DNA of 64,000 nt from Paractinoplanes polyasparticus (GCF_019710575.1 NZ_JAHWFK010000001.1:806001-870000), one strand, 5' to 3'; shown: positions 1 through 8,758, counted from the first letter of the stretch. Made by a program: numbers and translations. The notes: generated by a model not told the origin, from the sequence alone.

Positions 1-185
1 TGGGCGGGATGCTGAGCGGCAGCGCGAGAAAGACGAGGGTGACAGCCGGGGCGAGGAAGAGGCCGACCGTACGGCGCCCTCGCTCGAATCGTTCCTCGGC
101 CGGGGAGAGTTGCTGTTCGCCCAAACTGCGGTAGGTCGCACCGCCGAGCAGGCGGCTCTCCACATCGGTCTTGGCGCCGTTCATG
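1..185 (-). CDS. N-terminal fragment of a membrane transporter (possibly SLC13/DASS anion transporter)
   Basis: Only the first 61 codons are present; the gene runs off the left edge. A polar stretch of about 43 residues (start MNGAKTDVES) precedes a first hydrophobic helix beginning near residue 44, introduced by the motif RRTVGLFLAP. That motif followed by a long leucine-rich helix resembles actinobacterial SLC13/DASS sodium-anion transporters, but 61 residues cannot settle the family. The gene lies 37 bases downstream of the ArsR-like regulator on the same strand, and a 9-bp inverted repeat fills the gap. This suggests local control by that regulator. Confidence 0.55.
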
Positions 186-197
186 CCAGCCCCCTTG

Positions 198-221
198 ATC
201 GAGTGATCTACGTCACTTGAT
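198..221. promoter_or_regulatory. Inverted repeat, probable operator
   Basis: Arms ATCGAGTGA and TCACTTGAT (9 bp, one mismatch) flank the six bases TCTACG. The element occupies nearly all of the gap between the regulator stop (223) and the transporter start (185). Its symmetry and size fit an ArsR-type dimer site. It has no T tract, so a terminator is less likely. Confidence 0.5.
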
Positions 222-222
222 A

Positions 223-1194
223 TTAGGGCTCTTCCCCCAGAAGCGCTTCGCCGAGCGGGGTCAGGGTGTGCACGACCGCCTTGCCGGCCCGATTGGTCCG
301 GATCAGCCGGGCCTCCCGCAGCACCGCCGTGTGCTGGCTGACCGAGGCCGCGCTGACGCCGACCCGGCGGGCCAGCTCGGACGTGGTGCGGCCGTCACCC
401 AGCGACTCGAGCAGCGACGTGCGGGTCTTGCCGATCAGGGCGGCCAGCGAGACGCCGTCGGCCGGACGCAGGCCCGGGTTGAGCGTGAGGTCGTGCTCGA
501 TCGGATAGACCAGCACCGGCGGCAGCGTGGTGTCGCGCAGCGCGTCGGGCGTGCCGTAGGAGAGAAAGGACGGCAGCAGCACCAGCCCACGGCCGTTGAG
601 GTGCAGCGTCTGGACGAACGGGGTGTCGACCTCGAGCACCGGAGGTTCCCACCGCATCATCGGGCGGAAACTGTCGAGCAACCCCTCGGCGCCCTGGTCG
701 AGCAGCACCCGGGCCCGGCGGGAACGTTCGGCCTCGACGTGGGCCCGGCCCTCGGCCCAGAACGGGGCGATCGCGCTCTCGTACTGGGACTGGAGCGCCC
801 CGGCCAGGCGCTCGACCATCTCGCTCTCGCCCTCGGCCAGCCGGCTCAGCCAGGACGGCTTGGGACCGGCGTGCCGGACCAGCTCTTCCAGCTCGTCGCG
901 GAGCCGGGTGGCCGGGGTGGACTTGATCACCTCGAGCGCGGCCGACAGGCCCAGCGACCCCTCGGCCGGGGTGAGGAAGTCGGGGTAGTAGGCCCCCCGG
1001 ACCAGCGGAAGCAGCAGCTCGAGATCGTCGCGCCGGCTCGTGCGGAGCGCGTGGTCGCGCCAGCGGCCGTAGACCAGCTCGGGAGCGGGGCGGCGCAGGC
1101 GCCACACGCTGAAAATCGTCTCCCACAGCGGATCGGGCTCGGCCGCAATCCGCACGCGGCCGACGTCCTCCGGCGTGAAGTGGATGCGCAACAC
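223..1194 (-). CDS. ArsR-family transcriptional regulator with DUF5937 N-terminal domain
   Basis: The 323-residue protein starts MLRIHFTPEDVGRVRIA. Its long N-terminal region of about 250 residues matches the DUF5937 type found in actinobacteria. The C-terminus (about 255-323) is a winged helix of the ArsR kind: a helix RTSLLESLGDGRTTSELARR, a recognition helix around VSAASVSQHTAVLREA, and a wing with RTNRAGKAVVHTLT. No clear metal-binding cysteines are visible, so a metal sensor is unlikely. The transporter gene follows 37 bases downstream, separated by an inverted repeat that may be the operator. The DNA-binding role is well supported; the ligand is unknown. Confidence 0.85.
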   Translation of the reverse strand: MLRIHFTPEDVGRVRIAAEPDPLWETIFSVWRLRRPAPELVYGRWRDHALRTSRRDDLELLLPLVRGAYYPDFLTPAEGSLGLSAALEVIKSTPATRLRDELEELVRHAGPKPSWLSRLAEGESEMVERLAGALQSQYESAIAPFWAEGRAHVEAERSRRARVLLDQGAEGLLDSFRPMMRWEPPVLEVDTPFVQTLHLNGRGLVLLPSFLSYGTPDALRDTTLPPVLVYPIEHDLTLNPGLRPADGVSLAALIGKTRTSLLESLGDGRTTSELARRVGVSAASVSQHTAVLREARLIRTNRAGKAVVHTLTPLGEALLGEEP

Positions 1195-1356
1195 GTCGGC
1201 CCCCAGTTGCCATTCAGCAAGGATTCACGGCCGAAAGTCTATCCGGAGTCCGCGACCGGCCAGAGACCAGTCCACGACAAAGATCCGTAGGGCCCTCGGG
1301 GCCGTACGGATGGGCGGGCGTCGCCACGAGCAGCGCCGACGAATCAGGAAAGTCCT

Positions 1357-1385
1357 GGATATGCACCCCCGATAACGGCATATCC
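1357..1385. promoter_or_regulatory. Perfect inverted repeat upstream of the ArsR-like gene
   Basis: GGATATGC and GCATATCC form perfect 8-bp arms separated by 13 bases. The repeat lies in the 339-base gap (1195-1533) between the ArsR-like gene start and the end of the DUF3817 gene, about 160 bases upstream of the ArsR-like start codon. It is AT-rich compared with its surroundings and has no T tract. It may be an operator; nothing else is recognised in this gap. Confidence 0.4.
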
Positions 1386-1533
1386 GTCTTGCGACCTCAC
1401 CTCGTCGGTTCAGCTCGTGGCCGACCCGGCGGGATGACAATCGCTGGCGGGCGTGGGGTGCGACAAGACGTTTAATGCGTCGCTGAAACCATCGGGCCGG
1501 GTTCAGCCGAACGGCCGATCCCGCCATTGCCGA

Positions 1534-1860
1534 TCAGCTCGGAATAGACATTTCCGAAATAGGAGCTTCGGGGGCCGTACGCCGCTTCGCGACCCAGCGC
1601 TCGAAGATCAGCGACGTGAACGGGGGAATCGACGCGGCCAGCCCGGCCAGCGTGCGCCACACCGACCAGCGCTCGGTGCGGGCCACCCACAGGGCGGCGA
1701 CGATGTAGGCCACGAACAGGGCGCCGTGGATCCGGCCGAACAGCCAGACGCCCATGTCGGTCACCTCGGCGACGCGCTTGAGGTACATGCCGACGAGCAG
1801 GCCCGCCCACGAGAACGCCTCCGCCACGGCGGCGATGCGGAAGATGCGGTACGGCTGCAC
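1534..1860 (-). CDS. DUF3817 small integral membrane protein
   Basis: About 108 residues starting VQPYRIFRIAAVAEAFSW from a GTG codon with CAGGGGG eight bases upstream. Longer in-frame starts up to 1950 are rejected because they would run into the terminator hairpin at 1928-1957. Three hydrophobic segments are visible: AAVAEAFSWAGLLVGMYL, HGALFVAYIVAALWVA and TLAGLAASIPPFTSLIF. The pattern of a short protein beginning FR..A..EA.S, with a conserved GR.HG in the middle, is typical of DUF3817. The function of this family is unknown. The tail WVAKRRTAPEAP is predicted to be cytoplasmic. Confidence 0.8.
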   Translation of the reverse strand: MQPYRIFRIAAVAEAFSWAGLLVGMYLKRVAEVTDMGVWLFGRIHGALFVAYIVAALWVARTERWSVWRTLAGLAASIPPFTSLIFERWVAKRRTAPEAPISEMSIPS

Positions 1861-1927
1861 GTTCGGGCCCCCTGGTTCGAGATCGACCTTGACGGCGTCC
1901 GATCGTAACCGCCCTTCCTGACAGAAC

Positions 1928-1957
1928 CGCCGGGGTGACCTGATGGTCACCCCGGCG
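1928..1957 (-). terminator. Strong hairpin terminator
   Basis: A perfect 13-bp stem (CGCCGGGGTGACC paired with GGTCACCCCGGCG) closes a TGAT loop. It lies 15 bases past the stop of the ScyD-like gene and upstream of the DUF3817 start, so it separates the two transcription units on the minus strand. There is no U tract, as is common in actinobacteria. Confidence 0.8.
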
Positions 1958-1971
1958 ACTGCGGCTTCCCG

Positions 1972-3072
1972 CTACCTGAAGGCGTGCGGGTTCACCTGCA
2001 CCAGGCGTCCGGCGTCCTTGAGGCCGAAGAACCCGGCGATGCTCCACGAGGTCGCGTAGAGCTTGCCGCCGGCGAACTCGACACCGGTCGGCATCGTGAC
2101 GGCGGCGTGCGTGACCTTGCCGTGCTCGATGCGGGTCAGGCGGCCCACCTTGGCCGGGTTGAACCCGGGCGGCGGCGTCGGGCCGGCCGGTGCGCCGAAC
2201 AGCACCTCGGAGGCGAAGATCGTGCCGCGCGGGCTGACCGCGACACCGGTCAGGGAGGTGAAGCCCGACCACTTGCGCAACACCTTGCCGCTGGGGCCGT
2301 CGAGCTTGTAGATCGCCGCCGCGCCGGGCTGCTCGGCGCCGAGCGTCGAGATGAAGACGTACCGGCCCTGGACGGCGATGCCGGTGGGCACCGAGTCACA
2401 TCCGACCGTGCCCGGGTTGGCCTGCGCGCCCTTCTTCAGGCAGGCCTTGGTCCGCGGGTTCGGCGGCACGAAGAACGTGGACACCTTGCCCGTCCTCGGG
2501 TTGACCCGGAGCACGTCGTTGGCGCCGCCGTCGGCGACCAGCAGGCCCCACCGGGTGGCGATCATGCTGAACGGGTTCGACAGCGCGTCATAGGGCTTTC
2601 CGGACTTGTCGAACTGTTTCTGGCGGTCCGGATTGTGCCTCAACTCGTATTTCAGAAGATCGGCCAGCACGCGGACGTGCTTGCCTTTCCGGTCGGCCAC
2701 CAGCACCGAGGCCGGCGGGTATTTCGAGGGCGGCGCGGCGCCCTCCTCATTCGGGCCACCGGTCAGTGCGTAGATCTTTCCGTGGGCGGCGGCGACCCCC
2801 GACACCCCCGGCACCTTCGAGATCACCGTCGTGCGACTGCCGGACCGCAGATTGACCGCAGTGATCTCCCCACTTTCCGATTCCGCGACCAGGGCTACGT
2901 GCGGCGACAGCACATCAAGGCCGAACGGTCCGCTCAACTTGGTGGTCACGGTCCTGATGGCCGGCTTACCGCCGCCGTGACCACCCCCGGCCTGGGCGGG
3001 CATTCCCGCCAGCACGACGACAGCGCCCGTCCCCACGGCCGCGACCATTTTCAACGTCTGCGTGAATGTCAT
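1972..3072 (-). CDS. Secreted ScyD/ScyE-like beta-propeller protein
   Basis: 366 residues from an ATG preceded by a GGGGGGACAGG ribosome site. A signal peptide is clear: a charged start MTFTQTLKM, a hydrophobic core VAAVGTGAVVVLAGM and a cleavage site PAQA. The mature part holds repeated blades with phrases such as GPFGLDVLSPHVALVAESESG, GVSGVAAAHGKIYAL and PTGIAVQGRYVFIST, as in NHL/SMP-30-type propellers. Actinobacterial members are usually named ScyD/ScyE family by resemblance to scytonemin genes, but there is no scytonemin pathway here, so the role is unknown. The gene is transcribed alone; a strong hairpin follows. Confidence 0.75.
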   Translation of the reverse strand: MTFTQTLKMVAAVGTGAVVVLAGMPAQAGGGHGGGKPAIRTVTTKLSGPFGLDVLSPHVALVAESESGEITAVNLRSGSRTTVISKVPGVSGVAAAHGKIYALTGGPNEEGAAPPSKYPPASVLVADRKGKHVRVLADLLKYELRHNPDRQKQFDKSGKPYDALSNPFSMIATRWGLLVADGGANDVLRVNPRTGKVSTFFVPPNPRTKACLKKGAQANPGTVGCDSVPTGIAVQGRYVFISTLGAEQPGAAAIYKLDGPSGKVLRKWSGFTSLTGVAVSPRGTIFASEVLFGAPAGPTPPPGFNPAKVGRLTRIEHGKVTHAAVTMPTGVEFAGGKLYATSWSIAGFFGLKDAGRLVQVNPHAFR

Positions 3073-3290
3073 CCTGTCCCCCCGACAGATTGATTTCCGC
3101 GTTGTCCGCAAATCCAACCTAGGAACGTGCCGCGCACCCGGCAACCATCCTTTCGGACAGCCCGCCCGGAAAAAGGACTCCCCGATTAGTGGCTCTTTAC
3201 AACGCGCAATTGTCTGATCAATGGCGGTCGGATGTGCCAGCTTTTCGGGCGGGGTCCCGGCCGTCGAGCGGTCGCTCTACTCTCGAAACC

Positions 3291-3770
3291 ATGAACCTGC
3301 GCTGGTGGTCGATCGAGGTCCTCGACGGTCCTCGCGGCACCGCGCGCGCCTGGCGCGACTCCCTGGGCAGCGCCCTGACCGAGGCCGCCATCACGCACGG
3401 CGCCTATCAATGGGAATGGCACAGCCACACCTGGGGCGTGCTGTTCGAAATTGCCTTCCGCACCGACGAGGCGTGGGCCTCCTACCGCGGCCTGCCGCTG
3501 GTCTCGGCCGCCCTCGATGCGGTCCCCGATCCCGCGTACGGGCTGTTCGTGCACCCCGGGCGGGGCGGCAGCAACGGCCATCCTCATCCGCGCCGCCCCC
3601 ACCCGATCGCCGGGGCCGGCGGCGCCGAGTTGCCCATCCCCGAGATCGACCGCGTGCTCGACCTCACCGCCGAGGCGCGTCCCGCGGACCACGCGGCGCT
3701 GTGGGCTGGGCCGGGCGGCGCGCTCGCGGCGGATCAGGCAGTGCTGGGGGCCGGCCCGGGCGGCGCCTGA
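3291..3770 (+). CDS. Hypothetical protein, 159 residues
   Basis: The reading frame opens at 3189, but the protein most likely starts at the ATG at 3291 (MNLRWWSIEVLDGPRGTARA). The first 80 residues look like a small folded domain with WRDSLGSALTEAAITHGAYQWEWH and a strand-rich FEIAFRTDEAWASYRGLP. The rest is Gly/Ala/Pro-rich (HPGRGGSNGHPHPRRP, then AGPGGALAADQAVLGAGPGGA) and probably disordered. No family is recognised. It is divergent from the ScyD-like gene across about 218 bases that should hold both promoters. Confidence 0.6.
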   Translation: MNLRWWSIEVLDGPRGTARAWRDSLGSALTEAAITHGAYQWEWHSHTWGVLFEIAFRTDEAWASYRGLPLVSAALDAVPDPAYGLFVHPGRGGSNGHPHPRRPHPIAGAGGAELPIPEIDRVLDLTAEARPADHAALWAGPGGALAADQAVLGAGPGGA

Positions 3771-3875
3771 CGGCCGCGCGCTCGCAGCCGGACACGCAGT
3801 GCTACGGCCCCGGCCTGGCGGCAGATCGCCCCCCGCTGATCCGCAGCACACGACCCGGCCTGGCAGGATGGGCGC

Positions 3876-4571
3876 GTGCGCGAGGTGATCGACGGTGTCT
3901 TCGAGCTGGGCCTGGGTTTCGTCAACATGCATCTGGTGGTGACCGACGACGGGGTCGTCCTGGTCGACACGGGTCTTCCGCGCAACGCCCAGCGGATCGA
4001 CCGCGCCCTGCACGGCCTGCGCAAGCAGATCGGCGACGTGACCGCGGTGCTGCTGACCCACCAGCATTTCGACCACATCGGCAACGTCGCCGACGTCCGG
4101 CGCCGGGCCGGCGCCCGCGTGTTCGCGCACGCCGCCGACGCCGCGGGCATCACCGGCGCCATCCGGCCACCCGAGCCCAAGGGCCTGGCCCGGTTCGCAG
4201 TACGCCTGATCGGCACGGCCGAGCCGACCAAGCTCGACCACCTGATCACCGCGGACGAGTCGGAGCCGCTGCCCGGCTTCACGGCGATCCACACGCCGGG
4301 CCACACCCGGGGGCACGTGTCGTACCTGCTCGACCGCGCGGGTGGCGTCCTGTTCGCGGGCGACACGGCCTCAGGCACCAAGGACGGCAAGGTCACCTCG
4401 GGGCCGACCAGGGTTTCGGCCGATCCGGCGCAACAGGGGCGCAGCCTGGCCAAGCTGGGGACGTACGAGTTCGAGCACGCCGTCTTCGGGCACGGCAGGG
4501 CGGTCTCCGGCCGCGCCGTCGAGCGATTCCGGGAGTACGCGGGAAGTGCCGGCGACGCCCCGGCCGACTGA
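3876..4571 (+). CDS. MBL-fold metallo-hydrolase
   Basis: 231 residues from a GTG start. The zinc motif HxHxDH is intact as THQHFDHIG (His62, His64, Asp66, His67). It is followed by a further histidine in HTPGHTRGH, the bridging aspartate in LFAGDTAS and a last histidine in VFGHGRA. This is the complete di-zinc set of glyoxalase II/lactonase-like proteins. There is no signal peptide, so it is cytoplasmic. The substrate cannot be predicted from the sequence. The gene stands alone, with a short repetitive, gene-free gap after it. Confidence 0.85.
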   Translation: MREVIDGVFELGLGFVNMHLVVTDDGVVLVDTGLPRNAQRIDRALHGLRKQIGDVTAVLLTHQHFDHIGNVADVRRRAGARVFAHAADAAGITGAIRPPEPKGLARFAVRLIGTAEPTKLDHLITADESEPLPGFTAIHTPGHTRGHVSYLLDRAGGVLFAGDTASGTKDGKVTSGPTRVSADPAQQGRSLAKLGTYEFEHAVFGHGRAVSGRAVERFREYAGSAGDAPAD

Positions 4572-4590
4572 CCCCGTCGCGCCGTCCGCG

Positions 4591-4640
4591 CACCGCGCGC
4601 CCTCTCACCGCACCGCACCGCGCGCCGTTTCACCGCACCG
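4591..4640. repeat. 25-bp tandem duplication
   Basis: Two adjoining 25-bp copies (4591-4615 and 4616-4640), built from CACCGCGCGCC and TTCACCGCACCG-like blocks, differ at two positions. They lie in the 229-base non-coding gap between the MBL gene and the Tat-like secreted protein gene. A simple replication-slippage product is the likely origin. Confidence 0.6.
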
Positions 4641-4800
4641 TTCGTGCGAGCCGGGCACCCCTCCACCTTTCCGGCTCCGCGGGCACGGCGCCGCGCGCCC
4701 CCTCAATGTGCCCTCCGTCGTCAGCGGCCACGTCAGGGAATCGTGCGAACTTCGGCCGGTCGGGCACTTCGCGGCATTTGCCGGATTAGGGTTCGAGCCC

Positions 4801-5529
4801 ATGGACCGTAGGACGTTGCTGGGCGCCGGTGGGGCGATCGCTGTTGTGGGCCTCACCGGAGCGCCCGCCCGGGCCGCCGTACGCCGCCCGATCTTCGAAT
4901 GGACGCGCCCCGGGGGCTTCTTCTTCCCCGGCGAGGGCGTCCTCACGCCGCCGCCGCTGGCGATCTACGACGACAACACCGCGTACGCCGACGCCTCGGC
5001 CAGCCTTCCGCTGCGCCCCCGCCAGGCCGAGTCCCTGCGCGCCCACGCCGCCGAGGTGCTCGGCGACCCGCGCAACCTGGTGCGCGACCCCGACCAGCCG
5101 GTGCGGGACCGCCCGGTCGACCACGTGAGCGTCCGGCTCGAGGACGGCACGTTCCGGACGGCCGAGCTCGAGGGCTGGGGCGACGGCGACCCCTACCGGG
5201 CCTTCCCCGAGCCGGTGCGAGCGCTCGACAAGCACGTGCAACAGCTCCGTCGTACGGTGCTCACCGGCGGCGAGCCCTGGCGTCCCAACGCGATCCGGCT
5301 CGCCACCGTCCGCCTCGATCACGAGCCGGACGCCGCGGCGCCCTGGCCCGCCGGGCTGCCGTGGCCCGATACGAGCGGCCTGTACGCCGAGAACGATCTG
5401 CACGGCCGGCCGGCCCGGCTCGCCCGCCGTACCCTGCCGGCCGGGCTCCCGCTGTGGCCCGCCTATCGCACGTCACCGGTCGAGTTCGTCCGCGCGACCT
5501 GGCGTCACCTGCTCCCGCACGAGCTGTAG
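4801..5529 (+). CDS. Secreted hypothetical protein with Tat-like signal
   Basis: 242 residues from the ATG at 4801. The N-terminus MDRRTLLGAGGAIAVVGLTGAPARA has twin arginines, a weakly hydrophobic core and an ARA cleavage site, as in Tat signals. The mature protein starts PIFEWTRPGGFFFPGEG and contains no motif I recognise; it is rich in Asp, Pro and Arg. Its last 57 bases overlap, tail to tail, the end of the NADH dehydrogenase gene. No function is proposed. Confidence 0.65.
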   Translation: MDRRTLLGAGGAIAVVGLTGAPARAAVRRPIFEWTRPGGFFFPGEGVLTPPPLAIYDDNTAYADASASLPLRPRQAESLRAHAAEVLGDPRNLVRDPDQPVRDRPVDHVSVRLEDGTFRTAELEGWGDGDPYRAFPEPVRALDKHVQQLRRTVLTGGEPWRPNAIRLATVRLDHEPDAAAPWPAGLPWPDTSGLYAENDLHGRPARLARRTLPAGLPLWPAYRTSPVEFVRATWRHLLPHEL

Positions 5530-6807
5530 CGCCGTGCGGGCGTGCATCTGCTGCGTCGTCGAGATGCGCTCGGCCCGGCCCCGGCCCAGGAAGCTGACCA
5601 GCCAGTGCAGCAGCGTCGTCACCTTGTTCTTGAAGCCGACCAGGTAGAACAGGTGCACACCGAGCCAGCCCAGCCAGCCGACGAGCCCGCTGAGGTGCAG
5701 CGGCCCCATGTCGGCGACGGCCGAGAAGCGCGAGATCGTCGCCATGTTGCCCTTGTCGAAGTACTTGAACGGCTTGCCCGCGGGCTTGCCGGCCAGTCGC
5801 CGGGCGATCGTCCGGGCCGCGTAGGCGCCGCCCTGCATGGCCACCTGGGCCACGCCGGGGAGCCCGGTGGCGGCCATGTCGCCGACCACGAAGATCTCGG
5901 GGTGGCCGGGCACGGTCAGGTCGGGCTCGACCCGGATCCGGCCCGCGCGGTCGGTGGGCGCGCCGGTCGCGGCGGCGATCCGGGCGGCCAGGGCGGGTGC
6001 GGCAACACCGGCGGCCCAGAATTTCGTGTACGCCTCGATGCGCTCCTCGCCCTCGGCGGTCTCCACCTTCACGCCGTACGCGTCGACGTCGGTGACCCGC
6101 GTGCCCAGCCGCACCTCGACACCCAGCCGGCGCAGTTGCTTCCGGGCCGCCGCCGACAGGTGCTGGTCGAAGGCCGGGAGCACGCGGTCGACGGCATCGA
6201 CGAGCACGACCCGCGTGGTGGCCAGGTCGGCCCGCCGGTACTGGCCCTTCAACGCCCGGTGGGCCAGCTCGGCGATCTGCCCGGCCAGCTCGACGCCGGT
6301 CGGACCGGCACCGACCAGCACGAACGTCAGCCACTGGCGGCGGCGCTCCGGGTCGTCCTCGAGCTCGGCCATCTCGAAGGCGTGGAAGATCCGGCTGCGC
6401 ACCTCGAGAGCGTCGTCGATGTTCTTCAGCGCCGGGGCATGCTCGGCGAACCGCTCGTTACCGAAGTAGGAGTTGCTGGCCCCGGCCGCCACGACCAGTG
6501 AGTCGTACGGAACAGACCTTTCCCGGCCGTCGGGCGAGCTGACCACGACGGTGCGGGCCACGACGTCGACGTCGGTCACCCAGCCCAGCCGGATGTCACG
6601 CCCGGGCAGGATCTCGCGGATCGGGGGCGCCACCTCGCCCTCGCTCAGAATGCCCGCCGCGACCTGGTAGAGCAGCGGTTCGAAGAGGTGATAGGTGGTG
6701 CCGTTGATGACAGTGACCTGAGCCGGGACCCTGCCCAGCGCCTTGGCCGCGAACAGGCCGCCGAAGCCGGCGCCGACGATGACCACACGGTGCTCTCTGG
6801 TGTTCAC
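5473..6807 (-). CDS. ndh: Type II NADH dehydrogenase (NDH-2)
   Basis: 444 residues from a GTG start (VNTREHRVVIVGAGFGGLFA). NDH-2 is a single-subunit flavoprotein that passes electrons from NADH to quinone at the inner face of the membrane without pumping protons. The FAD-binding GxGxxG is at VGAGFGGL, followed by FEPLLYQVAAG. The NADH-binding fold carries VLVGAGPTGVELAGQIAEL, and the second FAD contact is the conserved FVVGDMAA followed by GVAQVAMQGG. The C-terminus has the amphipathic membrane-binding segment GWLGWLGVHLFYLVGFKNK typical of this family. Longer upstream starts exist but add unconserved residues. Confidence 0.92.
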   Translation of the reverse strand: MNTREHRVVIVGAGFGGLFAAKALGRVPAQVTVINGTTYHLFEPLLYQVAAGILSEGEVAPPIREILPGRDIRLGWVTDVDVVARTVVVSSPDGRERSVPYDSLVVAAGASNSYFGNERFAEHAPALKNIDDALEVRSRIFHAFEMAELEDDPERRRQWLTFVLVGAGPTGVELAGQIAELAHRALKGQYRRADLATTRVVLVDAVDRVLPAFDQHLSAAARKQLRRLGVEVRLGTRVTDVDAYGVKVETAEGEERIEAYTKFWAAGVAAPALAARIAAATGAPTDRAGRIRVEPDLTVPGHPEIFVVGDMAATGLPGVAQVAMQGGAYAARTIARRLAGKPAGKPFKYFDKGNMATISRFSAVADMGPLHLSGLVGWLGWLGVHLFYLVGFKNKVTTLLHWLVSFLGRGRAERISTTQQMHARTALQLVREQVTPGRADELDR

Positions 6808-7013
6808 GCTGTCGGGACGACTGCGCCCCGTCCGTCGTGACGGACTGATAGCGGGATCACATTCGCGCCGGGAAACAGGCACAGAGTAGGCGCGAAGCAA
6901 CGCCGGGTACGGTACTGTCCGTGCCCGGCGCTCACGTGGGAACGGCGCGGTATGTTGTCGTGCGCCGATCACGTCACATCCACACTGGACACCGGGAGCC
7001 CACCGAGGTGAGG

Positions 7014-7796
7014 ATGATCAGCGTGGCTGAAGACGTGTCCAGGCTGGACACCAACGTGCCGGAGACCGCCCGGATCTGGAACTACCTGCTGGGCGGCACC
7101 GACAACTTCGCGGCCGACCGGGCCGTGGGCGACCAGATCATGGCCACCCTCCCCCAGCTGGCCGACAACGCAAAGCTTTCCCGCGCCTTCCTCGTCCGGG
7201 CCGTCCGCTTCCTCGTCCTGGAAGCCGGGATCCGCCAGTTCCTCGACATCGGCACCGGGCTGCCCACGGCCGACAACACCCACCAGGTGGCCCAGGCCGC
7301 CGCGCCCGACGCCCGCGTTGTCTACGTCGACAACGACCCGCTCGTGCTGGCGCACGCGCGCGAGCTGCTGACCAGCACGCCCGAGGGCGCGACCGACTAC
7401 GTCCACGAGGACCTGCGCGACCCCGAGGCGATCCTGCGCGCCGCCGCCCGGACCCTCGACCTGGACAAGCCCGTCGCCCTGGCGCTGATGGGCGTGCTCG
7501 GGCACATCGAGAGCGACGACACGGCCCGCTCGATCCTCGCCCGGCTGCTGCGCAACCTGCCGTCCGGGAGCTACGTGGCGATGTACGACGGCGCCGACAC
7601 CGACCCGGCCACCCGCGAGGCGACCCGCATCTGGAACGTCTCGGCCAACCCGAAGTACCACCTGCGCAGCCCCGAACGAATCGTTCACCTGTTCGAAGGG
7701 CTCGAACTCGTCCATCCGGGGGTGGTCCCGGTCACCAAGTGGCGATCTGATGGGTTGGAGATCTCCCAGTACTGCGCCGTCGGCCGCAAGCCGTAG
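7014..7796 (+). CDS. DUF574 SAM-dependent methyltransferase, copy 1
   Basis: About 260 residues from the ATG at 7014, with GAGGTGAGG just upstream; the GTG at 7023 is an alternative. It belongs to the S-adenosyl methyltransferase family DUF574 (Methyltransf_19). It has the family opening VPETARIWNYLLGGTDNFAADR, the SAM-binding motif QFLDIGTGLPTADNTH and the acidic strand VVYVDNDPLVL. Substrates of this abundant actinobacterial family are unknown. A second copy lies downstream, with an XRE regulator between them. The gap to NDH-2 (6808-7013) should hold the two divergent promoters. Confidence 0.9.
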   Translation: MISVAEDVSRLDTNVPETARIWNYLLGGTDNFAADRAVGDQIMATLPQLADNAKLSRAFLVRAVRFLVLEAGIRQFLDIGTGLPTADNTHQVAQAAAPDARVVYVDNDPLVLAHARELLTSTPEGATDYVHEDLRDPEAILRAAARTLDLDKPVALALMGVLGHIESDDTARSILARLLRNLPSGSYVAMYDGADTDPATREATRIWNVSANPKYHLRSPERIVHLFEGLELVHPGVVPVTKWRSDGLEISQYCAVGRKP

Positions 7797-7829
7797 CGCG
7801 CCGGACATCACTTTGATAAGCAGGTCACC

Positions 7830-8705
7830 ATGATCGGGCGAGGGGACAGCGGCGGCTCGACCGTACGCCGGTTGCAGCTGGGTGCGCGCCTGCGCGAGCT
7901 GCGCCTCGCCGCCGGCGTGAGCCGCGAGGCCGCCGGCTACCGCATCCGCGCGTCCGAATCCAAGATCAGCCGCATGGAGCTGGGCCGCGTCGGGTTCAAG
8001 GCCCGCGACGTGACCGACCTGCTGGTGCTCTACGGCATCGAGGACACCGCGGAACACGAGCGCCTGCTCGAGCTGACCAAGGCGGCCAACTCGCCGAGCT
8101 GGTGGCACACCTACGGGGACGTGCTCGAGAGCTGGTTCCACAGTTACCTCGACCTCGAGCAGGCGGCTGAGCTCATCCGTACGTACGAGATTCAGTTCGT
8201 GCCGGGCCTGCTGCAGACCGAGGCGTACGCCAGCGCGGTGATCCGCCTCGGGCACAACAACCCGGGCAAGCACGAGGTCGAGCGGCTCGCCAAGCTGCGG
8301 ATGGCCCGCAAGGAGACGCTGACCCGGCCGGAATCACCCACGTTCTGGGCGGTGCTCGACGAGGCCGTGCTGCGGCGGCTGATCGGCGGGCGCGACGTGC
8401 TGCGCGACCAGATCCTGGCCCTGCTCGAGGCCTGCGACAATCCGAACGTACGCCTTCAGGTGATTCCGTTCGACTCGGGCGGCCACGCGGCGGCCGGCGG
8501 CGCGTTCAGCATCCTGCGGTTCCCGCACGAGGAACTCGACGACGTGGTCTACATCGAGCACCTCACCAGCGCCCTCTACCTGGACAAACGCGAGGACGTG
8601 GACGACTACGCGGCGGCGTTCGGCCGGCTCATCATCGAGGCCGCCCCGCCCGCGCGCACCCCCGAGATCCTGAAGGCCGTGCTGATCGACCTGGAACGCT
8701 GGTAG
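7830..8705 (+). CDS. XRE-family regulator with DUF5753 sensor domain
   Basis: 291 residues. An N-terminal helix-turn-helix spans roughly residues 17-70 (LGARLRELRLAAGVSREAAG, ASESKISRMELGR). The rest is the DUF5753 domain, recognised by SWFHSYLDLEQAAELIRTYE, VPGLLQTEAYA and a C-terminal VVYIEHLTSALYLD. Such proteins are very common in actinomycetes and often pair with a small DUF397 protein; none is present here. It starts 33 bases after the first DUF574 gene and is followed 53 bases later by the second, all on the same strand, so the three probably form one transcription unit. Confidence 0.9.
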   Translation: MIGRGDSGGSTVRRLQLGARLRELRLAAGVSREAAGYRIRASESKISRMELGRVGFKARDVTDLLVLYGIEDTAEHERLLELTKAANSPSWWHTYGDVLESWFHSYLDLEQAAELIRTYEIQFVPGLLQTEAYASAVIRLGHNNPGKHEVERLAKLRMARKETLTRPESPTFWAVLDEAVLRRLIGGRDVLRDQILALLEACDNPNVRLQVIPFDSGGHAAAGGAFSILRFPHEELDDVVYIEHLTSALYLDKREDVDDYAAAFGRLIIEAAPPARTPEILKAVLIDLERW

Positions 8706-8758
8706 ATCTCCACATTGGGTGGTTGTGCTCGGCAACCGCAGCCGATAGAAACTTCCCC

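Noticed and set aside
217..1290. Long plus-strand reading frame opposite the ArsR-like gene
   Set aside because: It is Arg/Gln/Gly-rich, has no ribosome site and is a shadow of the ArsR-like gene, which carries a clear winged helix.
1861..1950. Longer start for the DUF3817 gene at 1950
   Set aside because: It would place the first codons inside the strong terminator of the preceding gene and add residues not usual for the family. The GTG at 1860 has a better ribosome site.
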